Source of the DNA: Azospirillum sp. TSH58
GTDB taxonomy: Bacteria; Pseudomonadota; Alphaproteobacteria; Azospirillales; Azospirillaceae
Assembly (NCBI RefSeq): GCF_003119115.1
Contig: NZ_CP022367.1
Location: 1,787,001-1,851,000 of the forward strand
Reading direction: 5' to 3'
Length of the DNA stretch: 64,000 nucleotides
Made by a program: the position numbers and the translations under genes. Each line of letters begins with the position of its first letter. Within the stretch, counting starts at the first letter, position 1. Below the pieces are notes generated by a model that was not told where the DNA came from, did no database searches, and saw only the letters and a program-made list of their open reading frames with translations. Of the stretch, positions 57,436 through 64,000 are shown piece after piece.

Positions 57436-58202
57436 CCATGAACAGAGAGACCGCCTTGACCGGCAAATCCAAAGAGACAGGCGGCTTTGCCGAGACGGTG
57501 AAGACGGTCTTCTACGCGGTCATCATCGCCTTCGGCGTGCGGACCTTCGCCTTCGAGCCCTTCAACATCCCGTCCGGGTCGATGATCCCGACGCTGCTGA
57601 TCGGCGACTACCTGTTCGTGTCCAAATTCTCCTACGGATACAGCAAGTACACGGTCGGCTTCGGGCTGCCGCTGTTCGAGGGCCGCATCATGGGCCACGC
57701 GCCGGAGCGCGGCGACGTCGCCGTCTTCAAGCTGCCGCGCGACAACAAGACCGATTACATCAAGCGCGTCATCGGCCTGCCGGGCGACACCGTCCAGGTG
57801 ACCGGCGGCGTCCTGCACATCAACGGCCAGCCGGTGAAGCGCGAGCGGATCGAGGACTATGTGTCCCGCGACGCGCTGGGCCGCGAGGTCCGGATCGCCC
57901 AGTATGTGGAAACCCTGCCGGGCGGGCGCAGCCACCGCATCATCGAGGAGTCGGACAACGGTCCGCTCGACAACACCCCGGCCTTCAAGGTGCCGGCGAA
58001 CCACCTGTTCATGATGGGCGACAACCGCGACAACTCGCTGGACAGCCGCGTCCCGTCGCAGGTGGGGTATGTCCCGATGGAGAATCTGGTCGGGCGCGCC
58101 GAATTCCTGTTCTTCTCGCTGGAGGACGGGACGCGCTTCTTCGAGGTGTGGCGCTGGCCGGCGGACCTGCGGTTCAGCCGCCTGTTCAACGCCGTGAAGT
58201 GA
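57432..58202 (+). CDS. lepB: Signal peptidase I LepB
   Basis: 256 residues. One N-terminal membrane helix (FYAVIIAFGVRTFAF), catalytic Ser50 in NIPSGSMIPTL, general-base Lys111 in DYIKRVIGLPGD, and MGDNRDNSLDSR. It removes signal peptides from exported proteins on the periplasmic side. ATG overlaps the acpS stop. Length is typical for alphaproteobacteria. Confidence 0.96.
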   Translation: MTMNRETALTGKSKETGGFAETVKTVFYAVIIAFGVRTFAFEPFNIPSGSMIPTLLIGDYLFVSKFSYGYSKYTVGFGLPLFEGRIMGHAPERGDVAVFKLPRDNKTDYIKRVIGLPGDTVQVTGGVLHINGQPVKRERIEDYVSRDALGREVRIAQYVETLPGGRSHRIIEESDNGPLDNTPAFKVPANHLFMMGDNRDNSLDSRVPSQVGYVPMENLVGRAEFLFFSLEDGTRFFEVWRWPADLRFSRLFNAVK

Positions 58203-58258
58203 GCCCCGCCGGGGCGCGGAGACCGATTATTGTGAGCCGTGAAGAACGGGGGACCCCC

Positions 58259-59008
58259 ATGGCGTCCGACGCGGACGTGAGCGCCGATTCCGCCGACCTT
58301 GCGGAGCTGGCCGCGGCCATCGGCCATCGCTTCGCCGACCCGCAGCGGTTGGCCGACGCGGTCACCCATCCCAGCCTGATGGGGCTGGAGCGCAACGCCC
58401 GCGGCGGACGGCCCGAGCAGGGGCCTGGGCTGGCCTATGAGCGGCTGGAGTTCCTGGGCGACCGGGTGCTCGGCCTTGTCATCGCGGAATGGCTGCTGGA
58501 GCGTTTCCCCAACGAACGCGAGGGCGCGCTCGCCAAGCGGCACGTCTCGCTGGTCCGGCGGGAGGCGCTGAGCCGCGTCGCCGACGCGCTCCAGCTCGGG
58601 CGCTACCTGCGCCTGTCCCCGTCGGAGGCGCAGGGCGGCGGGCGCAGCAACCACACCATCCTGGCCGACGCCTGCGAGGCGGTGATCGGGGCGCTCTATC
58701 TGGACGGCGGCATGGACAAGGCGCGGGACTTCATCCGCCGTGCCTGGGCCGGGCAGATCGACCGCGCGGAGCCGCCGCCGCTGGATTCCAAGACGGCGTT
58801 GCAGGAATGGGCGCAGGGCAACGGGCGTCCCCTTCCCACCTATGAAATGATCGAGCAGAGCGGCCCGGCGCACGAGCCGGTGTTCCGCATCGCGGTCCGG
58901 CTGAAGGGCATGGAGCCGGTGACGGCCACCGGCCCCTCCAAGCGGGTCGCCGAACGGAAAGCGGCCAGCGCTTTGCTGCGCCAATTGGGAGTGCAGGTCG
59001 ATGACTGA
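58259..59008 (+). CDS. rnc: Ribonuclease III
   Basis: 249 residues. RNase III signature ERLEFLGDRVLG with Glu64 and Asp68, a second acidic site in DACEAVIGALYLDGG, and a C-terminal double-stranded-RNA-binding domain (SKTALQEWAQG...AERKAASALL). It processes rRNA and other double-stranded RNAs. ATG at 58259 follows GGGGGA. It overlaps era by 8 bases. Confidence 0.96.
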   Translation: MASDADVSADSADLAELAAAIGHRFADPQRLADAVTHPSLMGLERNARGGRPEQGPGLAYERLEFLGDRVLGLVIAEWLLERFPNEREGALAKRHVSLVRREALSRVADALQLGRYLRLSPSEAQGGGRSNHTILADACEAVIGALYLDGGMDKARDFIRRAWAGQIDRAEPPPLDSKTALQEWAQGNGRPLPTYEMIEQSGPAHEPVFRIAVRLKGMEPVTATGPSKRVAERKAASALLRQLGVQVDD

Positions 59009-60032
59009 CGGCCGCGACAAGTTTGAAGACGACGATAAGGACGAGGGCGTGAGCGAGAGCGTGGACGAGGGTCTGGAAGAGGGTGCCGACGAGGGCATTG
59101 AAGAAGGCGCCGAAGAGGCGGCCTATGTGCCCGAGAATCCGCGCTGCGGATTCGTCGCCCTGGTCGGCGCGCCGAACGCCGGCAAGTCCACGTTGCTGAA
59201 CGCGATGGTCGGCTCCAAGGTGTCGATCGTCAGCTCCAAGGTGCAGACCACCCGCACGCGCGTGCTCGGCATCACCATCGCCGGCGACAGCCAGATCATC
59301 TTCGTGGACACGCCCGGCATCTTCAAGCCGAAGCGCCGGCTCGACCGCGCCATGGTGGCGGCTGCCTGGCAGGGGGCGGAGGACGCCGATCTGGTCGGCG
59401 TGCTGTTCGACGTGTCGCGCCGCGGCATCGACCAGGACACCCAGGGCATCATCACCCGGCTGAAGGAGCAGGGGCGCAAGGCCATCCTGATCCTCAACAA
59501 GATCGACCTCGTGCCGCGCGAGAAGCTGCTGGGCCTCGCCGACAGCTTCAACCAGGAAGGCATCTTCACCGACATCTTCATGCTGTCCGCCTCGACCGGC
59601 GACGGGGTGGAGCATCTGCGCGGCTTCCTGGCCGCCCGCATGCCGGAAGGCCCCTGGCACTATCCGGAGGACCAGATCTCCGACATGCCGATGCGCCTCC
59701 TGGCGGCGGAGATCACCCGCGAGAAGCTGTTCCAGCAGCTTCACCAGGAACTTCCCTACGCGGCGACGGTCGAGACCGAGCAGTGGGAGGAGTTCGAGAA
59801 CGGGTCGGTCAAGATCTCCCAGGTCGTGTATGTCCAGCGCGACAGCCAGAAGGCCATCGTGCTCGGCAAGCAGGGCTCCCGCATCAAGGCGCTGGGGCAG
59901 GCCGCCCGCACCGAGCTGGAGGAGATGCTGGAGCAGCGCGTCCACCTGATGCTGTTCGTCAAGGTGCGCGAGGACTGGGAGAACGATCCGGAGCGCTACG
60001 AGGCCTGGAACCTCGACTTCGGGGCGTCCTAA
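59001..60032 (+). CDS. era: GTPase Era with acidic N-terminal extension
   Basis: 343 residues; typical Era is about 300. GTP-binding GAPNAGKST (56-64), switch DTPGI, NKIDL, and C-terminal KH domain with VQRDSQKAIVLGKQGSRIKALG. Era binds the 3' end of 16S rRNA during small-subunit maturation. The first about 45 residues are unusual: repeated short acidic units (DEGVSES, DEGLEEGA, DEGIEEGA). The start is fixed by the overlap with rnc; there is no closer ATG before the G-domain. The extension may be disordered. Confidence 0.95.
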   Translation: MTDGRDKFEDDDKDEGVSESVDEGLEEGADEGIEEGAEEAAYVPENPRCGFVALVGAPNAGKSTLLNAMVGSKVSIVSSKVQTTRTRVLGITIAGDSQIIFVDTPGIFKPKRRLDRAMVAAAWQGAEDADLVGVLFDVSRRGIDQDTQGIITRLKEQGRKAILILNKIDLVPREKLLGLADSFNQEGIFTDIFMLSASTGDGVEHLRGFLAARMPEGPWHYPEDQISDMPMRLLAAEITREKLFQQLHQELPYAATVETEQWEEFENGSVKISQVVYVQRDSQKAIVLGKQGSRIKALGQAARTELEEMLEQRVHLMLFVKVREDWENDPERYEAWNLDFGAS

Positions 60033-60111
60033 AGCACCGGTCAGGGTATAGGCGTGGACGGACGGTCCCCCATATAGAGGGGCGATCGTTCCTTCCACTG
60101 ACCGGCTGACC

Positions 60112-61527
60112 GTGCGCGTGCCCATTTTCAACGACCTGTACGACGCCGGCTCGCGCCTGTTGGGGCGGGCCGGCGATCTCGTTTCCGGCGGCATCCTCGA
60201 ACAGGACGTCCGTCTCGGCGTCACCGGACTGCGGCGGGCCGGCAAGACCGTGTTCGTCACCTCGCTGGTCGACAACCTGCTGAAGGCCGGGCGGCTTCCC
60301 TTCCTGGACGTGGTGTCGTCCGGGCGGTTCCAGGCGTCGCGCCTGCGCCCCCAGCCCGACGCCCAGGTTCCCCGTTTCGAGGTCGAGCAGCGGCTGGCCG
60401 AGCTGACCGGGCCAATTCCCCGCTGGCCCAAGGAGACGCAGGGCATCAGCCAGCTCCGCCTGTCCATGCGCTACCGCCCGAACGCGGTGCTGAAGCGGAC
60501 CGTGCAGCCGGTCGCCACGCTGAACCTGGACATCGTCGACTATCCCGGCGAATGGTTGCTCGACCTGCCGCTGCTGCACCAGTCCTTCGCGGAATGGAGC
60601 GCGCTGACCCTGGAACTGGCCGGGCGGGCGCCGCGCGACGAGCTGTCGGTGTCCTGGCGCGGTTGGCTCGCCACCGTCGACACGGCGGCCCCGGCGGAGG
60701 AGGAGCAGGCGCGGCGCGGCGCGGCGCTGTTCACCGACTACCTGCACGCCTGCCGCCGCTCCGACAACCTGCTGAGCCTGATCCAGCCGGGGCGCTTCGT
60801 CGAACCGGGCGATATGGCCAACGCGCCTTTGCTGACCTTCTGCCCGCTGCCGGGCGATCGCCCGCGCGCACGGGGCAGCCTGTGGGCGCTGATGGAGGAC
60901 CGGTACGAGGCGTACAAGTCCAAGGTCGTCCGCCGCTTCTTCGCCGAGCATTTCGCCCGGCTCGACCGGCAGATCGTCCTGATCGACGTGCTGGGCGCGC
61001 TGAACTCCGGCCCGGCGGGCATGGCCGACATGAAGCGCGCCCTGGAACTGAGCCTGGAGCCGTTCCGTCACGGCCCCAGCAGTTGGCTGGATTGGCTGCT
61101 GGGGCGCCGGATCGACCGCGTGCTGTTCGCCGCGACCAAGGCCGACCATGTCGCCTCGCACCAGCACAACAGCCTGCGCCACCTGCTGGACCGGCTGGTC
61201 TCCGACGCCCGCGCCGGCATCCGCTTCGAAGGGGCGCAGGTGGAGACCATGGCCATCGCCGCCCTGAAATCGACCGAGACGGTGGTGACCGAGCATGAGG
61301 GGCGGCAACTGCGCTGCGTGCGCGGCGTGCCGCTCGGGCGCGACCGTCCGACCGTGCTGTTCCCCGGCGAGATTCCCGAGGACGCCGACTTCCCGCCGGG
61401 GCAGGAGCGGCCCTACAACTTCATGGCCTTCCAGCCGCCCGCCGACCTCGCCCGCGAGGCGCGCGGCCTGCCGCACATCCGCCTGGACCAGGCCATGCAG
61501 TTCCTGCTGGGGGATTATCTGGAATGA
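60112..61527 (+). CDS. ycjX: YcjX family P-loop ATPase/GTPase
   Basis: 471 residues from a GTG at 60112. P-loop GLRRAGKTVF, Walker B-like LNLDIVDYPGEW and C-terminal IDRVLFAATKADHV (NKxD-like TKAD) fit YcjX (DUF463), a dynamin-like nucleotide-binding protein induced by heat/phage-shock in enterobacteria. Overlaps the next gene by ATGA, as ycjX-ycjF pairs do. Confidence 0.9.
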   Translation: MRVPIFNDLYDAGSRLLGRAGDLVSGGILEQDVRLGVTGLRRAGKTVFVTSLVDNLLKAGRLPFLDVVSSGRFQASRLRPQPDAQVPRFEVEQRLAELTGPIPRWPKETQGISQLRLSMRYRPNAVLKRTVQPVATLNLDIVDYPGEWLLDLPLLHQSFAEWSALTLELAGRAPRDELSVSWRGWLATVDTAAPAEEEQARRGAALFTDYLHACRRSDNLLSLIQPGRFVEPGDMANAPLLTFCPLPGDRPRARGSLWALMEDRYEAYKSKVVRRFFAEHFARLDRQIVLIDVLGALNSGPAGMADMKRALELSLEPFRHGPSSWLDWLLGRRIDRVLFAATKADHVASHQHNSLRHLLDRLVSDARAGIRFEGAQVETMAIAALKSTETVVTEHEGRQLRCVRGVPLGRDRPTVLFPGEIPEDADFPPGQERPYNFMAFQPPADLAREARGLPHIRLDQAMQFLLGDYLE

Positions 61528-62564
61528 GCGAGCGCACGCGCGACCGCCAATGGGTCCCGCCGATGGAGCTGGACCCCACCCGCGCCGCCGCCGTCCCCGC
61601 GGCGGAGGAGGAGGCGATCATCGCCGGCCCCCTGGCCGGCCCCCTGTCCGGTTCGGCGGCGGAGCGCCTGCCCGCTCTGCTGGCGGAGGGCCGGCCGCGC
61701 AGCCGGCTCGGCCGCTGGCTCGCCGGGTCGGTCGCCGCGCTGGTGCTGATCGCGCTGGGCTTCGACACCTGGGACCTGTTCAACCGCGCCTTCGCCACCA
61801 GCGCCGCGCTGGGCGTCCTGGTGGCCGCCGCCGTGACGGTGGCGGGCGGGGCGGCGCTGGCGATGCTGCTGCGCGAGCTGCGCGCGCTGCGCCGCCTGCG
61901 CAAGATCGAGGAACTGCGCGGCGAGGCCGGGCGCCTGTCCACGGAGATCGTGACGAAGGCCGGGGAGCCGGGCCACGCCGAACGCTTCGCCGGGTCGCTG
62001 ACCCGCCTCTATGAGGGGCGTGCCGATCTGGCGCCCGCGCTGGAGCGGGTGCGCGACCATGTGACCGACGCCCACGGCGATGCGGAGATCCTGCGCCTGC
62101 TCGACCGCGAGGTGATGGGGCCGCTGGACCGCCGCGCCTACCAGACCGTCCTGCGGGCGTCGCGCGACACCGCGGTGGCGACGGCGCTCAGCCCGGCGGC
62201 GGTCGTCGACCTCGCCGTGGTGCTGTGGCGGAACCTGAAGCTGGTGCGGGAGATCGCGGCGCTCTACGGGGCAAGGCCCGGCTATGTCGGGTCGCTGCGG
62301 CTGTTGCGGCGGATGCTCGCCAACCTCGCCGTCGCCGGGGTGGCGGAAAGCGCCCACCATGTCGCCGTCGAGGCGCTGGGCGGCTCCATCGCCGCGGCCA
62401 TCTCCACCCGCATGGGACAGGGGGTGATCAACGGGCTGCTGACCGCGCGGGTCGGGCTGACCGCCATGCATCTGTGCCGCCCCATCGCCTTCGGCCCCGA
62501 CAACCGTCCCAGCATGGGCCAGATCCGCAAGGAACTGCTGTCCCTGCCGAAGCAGGTGCTGTAG
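61524..62564 (+). CDS. YcjF/TIGR01620 family membrane protein
   Basis: 346 residues. Two hydrophobic segments (about 70-92 and 96-118), then a cytoplasmic helical domain (RRLRKIEELRGEAGRL...) and a late glycine-rich segment GGSIAAAISTRMGQGVINGLLTARVG. This matches YcjF-like DUF697/TIGR01620. Function is unknown; the partner is YcjX by overlap. Converges with the TPR gene (4-base gap). Confidence 0.85.
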   Translation: MSERTRDRQWVPPMELDPTRAAAVPAAEEEAIIAGPLAGPLSGSAAERLPALLAEGRPRSRLGRWLAGSVAALVLIALGFDTWDLFNRAFATSAALGVLVAAAVTVAGGAALAMLLRELRALRRLRKIEELRGEAGRLSTEIVTKAGEPGHAERFAGSLTRLYEGRADLAPALERVRDHVTDAHGDAEILRLLDREVMGPLDRRAYQTVLRASRDTAVATALSPAAVVDLAVVLWRNLKLVREIAALYGARPGYVGSLRLLRRMLANLAVAGVAESAHHVAVEALGGSIAAAISTRMGQGVINGLLTARVGLTAMHLCRPIAFGPDNRPSMGQIRKELLSLPKQVL

Positions 62565-62568
62565 CCGC

Positions 62569-64000
62569 TCACACCGTGGGGAGGGGCAGGCCGTGCCGCG
62601 GGTGGGCGCGGTCGTGGATCAGGGCGCGGTCGCGGATCATCGGCCAGACGATGCGGCGCAGGAACCGGTGGTCCTGCGCCCGGTCCGCCTCGGCGGCGGC
62701 GTGGCGCTCGGCGAGCGGCAGCAGGTCGGGCAGCAGCCCGGCGACACCGCCCCAGTGCCCGCCCGACATCACCTCGGTGTGCAGCACCCCGTCGCGCAAG
62801 ACGTGGAAGGGCAGGCCGGAGCCGACCCAGGCATCGACGGCGGCCTTCCCCTCGGCGGAGGGCAGGGCGTCCCAATCCCGGCAGAGGAACCGCGCCACCG
62901 TGGGATCGTCGGCGGCGGACAGACGCCAATAGGGACCGCCGGTCGGCGCGTCGGAGGCCACCGCCACGAGGTCCGCCCCCGTCGCGGCCAGTTCGGCCAA
63001 CCGGTCGGCGGCAAGGGTGCCGTCGTGATGAACCCGGCAGGTCCAGCCCGGATGCAGCGCCAGGGTTTGCCGCAGAATCTCCACCGGGTCGTGGGCGCCG
63101 GCCGGCTGGCCGCTCCACAGGCTGAAGGCGATGATGTTGCGCCGTCGCCGTTCCGCCCCGCGCGGCTGGGCGGGCAGAGGCGGCAGGGCGGGGGCCGTGT
63201 CCATGGCCGTCCGGTCCTTCAGGTCCAACGCGCGCTCGCCCCAGACGGCGGCCTCGTCGTCCCGGCCGAGAAGGGCGAGGGCGACGACCAGCCGGTCGAT
63301 GGCGTCGAGATGGCGGGGGTCCAGGCGGGCGGCCCGTTCCAGCGCGCGGGCGGAGTCCTCCAGCCGGTCCACGCCCCCCAGAGCGACACCCAGATTGAAG
63401 GCGGCGGACGGGAAATCCGGCGTGATGGACAGGGCGTTGCGGTAGGCGAGGGTGGAATCCTCCCGCAGTCCCATCGCGAACAGGGCGTTGCCGTAGAGAA
63501 AGGCCACGTCGGCGTCCAGCGGCAGCAGGTCCGCGGCCCGGGCCAGCGGGCGGAGGGATTCGGTGCCGCGCCCCTGCTCGACCAGAAGACGGCCCTCCTC
63601 GTGCCGCAGCGCGCCCAACCGCTCCACCGCGATGGTGAGGGCGGGCGCGGAGGCGACGGCGCGCTCCAGGGCGGTGATGGCCCCGGCGGTGCGGCCCAGG
63701 CCGCGCAGCGCGTTCGCCATGTCGGTCCAGGCTTCCGCGAAATCGGGCTGGAGGGAGACGGCGCGCCGGTAATGCTCCACCGCCGCCGCCGGTTGCCCGG
63801 AGGAACGGCGGATGTTGCCGCTGTTGGCGTGCATGTCCGCCGCCTCGGGCCGCTGGGCGATGGCGCGGGCGATGAGCTGCAGTCCGAGCGCCCGCTCTCC
63901 CACCTGACCAGCCAGGACACCCAGGAAATGCAGGGCGTCCGGCTGATCCGGTTCCACATCCAGGATGCGGTTGTAGAGCTGTTGGGCCTCGTCCAGTCGG
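62569..64000 (-). CDS. TPR protein with glycosyltransferase-like C-terminus (5' end beyond window)
   Basis: At least 476 residues. The frame stays open to the right edge, where TPR sequence continues (DEAQQLYNRILDVEPDQPDALHFLG), so the true start is outside. Eight or so TPR units fill the N-terminal part. The C-terminal part begins near RRRNIIAFSLWSGQP and contains DLVAVASDAP, RDWDALPSAEGKAAVDAWVGSGLPFHVLRDG and GGHWGG, a domain seen in Azospirillum/Magnetospirillum TPR proteins that I take to be glycosyltransferase-like. It is similar in design to the gene at 19427 but not the same domain. Confidence 0.65.
   Translation of the reverse strand, partial: RLDEAQQLYNRILDVEPDQPDALHFLGVLAGQVGERALGLQLIARAIAQRPEAADMHANSGNIRRSSGQPAAAVEHYRRAVSLQPDFAEAWTDMANALRGLGRTAGAITALERAVASAPALTIAVERLGALRHEEGRLLVEQGRGTESLRPLARAADLLPLDADVAFLYGNALFAMGLREDSTLAYRNALSITPDFPSAAFNLGVALGGVDRLEDSARALERAARLDPRHLDAIDRLVVALALLGRDDEAAVWGERALDLKDRTAMDTAPALPPLPAQPRGAERRRRNIIAFSLWSGQPAGAHDPVEILRQTLALHPGWTCRVHHDGTLAADRLAELAATGADLVAVASDAPTGGPYWRLSAADDPTVARFLCRDWDALPSAEGKAAVDAWVGSGLPFHVLRDGVLHTEVMSGGHWGGVAGLLPDLLPLAERHAAAEADRAQDHRFLRRIVWPMIRDRALIHDRAHPRHGLPLPTV

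Noticed and set aside
1..64000. tRNA, rRNA and CRISPR arrays
   Set aside because: I looked for T-loop consensus, rRNA cores and regularly spaced repeats and found none; this is a visual scan, so a covariance-model scan would be decisive.

Overview
The window is a GC-rich (roughly 68-70% by eye) alphaproteobacterial chromosome segment, most probably Azospirillum of the brasilense group. The pdxJ-acpS-lepB-rnc-era and rpoZ-rsh housekeeping blocks, a RpoH of alphaproteobacterial type, several PAS/HPt/HisKA_2 signalling proteins, a NifX/NifB-type FeMo-cofactor-family protein and TPR-glycosyltransferase proteins all fit that genus. The assignment comes from recalled family resemblance, not a database search. 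I saw no rRNA, tRNA, CRISPR array, prophage or intact insertion sequence. The one transposase trace is a short IS5-like remnant near 35.6 kb.

Layout. 0-3.2 kb: the end of a hemerythrin gene, a three-gene ExbB/ExbD-like membrane cluster and yajQ. 3.2-9 kb: 21-bp phased repeats, an M23 peptidase, a stand-alone receiver, rpoH and a PAS-PAS-GGDEF-EAL protein with a FixL-like PAS domain. 9-16.4 kb: K+/H+ antiporter, porin-like barrel, small lipoprotein, acetyltransferase, patatin and an MsbA-like ABC exporter. 16.4-28 kb: hybrid histidine kinase (second FixL-like PAS), TPR-glycosyltransferase, tyrosine phosphatase, a tandem pair of unrecognised paralogs with conserved Cys-Pro motifs, rlmJ, a lytic transglycosylase and a TPR-methyltransferase. 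27.7-30.4 kb: a quinone-detoxification module (LysR regulator, wrbA, glutathionyl-hydroquinone reductase) with a perfect palindrome at the regulator's start. 30.4-35.7 kb: receiver plus HPt pair, thioredoxin-reductase-like enzyme, a hairpin-rich intergenic region, and a PHB-depolymerase-type esterase with a CopG regulator. 35.8-48.9 kb: protein quality control and stress (cbpA-cbpM, M48 protease, PP2C-like protein, cytochrome b561, esterase autotransporter, universal stress protein, DUF2934, Hsp20, Lon, DUF2076). 49-53 kb: MarR regulator, NifX-like protein, HisKA_2 kinase, phytase-like protein and NYN ribonuclease. 53-62.6 kb: rpoZ, rsh, HIT, pdxJ-acpS-lepB-rnc-era and the ycjX/ycjF pair. The right edge cuts a TPR-glycosyltransferase-like gene.

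Themes. Proteostasis and heat shock recur (rpoH, cbpAM, M48, hsp20-lon). So do signalling by c-di-GMP and two-component proteins, some with possible haem/O2 sensing, and envelope maintenance. Short palindromes at the starts of the LysR, CopG, porin and paralog genes suggest local repressor circuits. The least explained items are the tandem Cys-Pro paralogs, the ExbB/D-like cluster, and two structured intergenic regions (32.84-32.95 kb and 41.25-41.36 kb).
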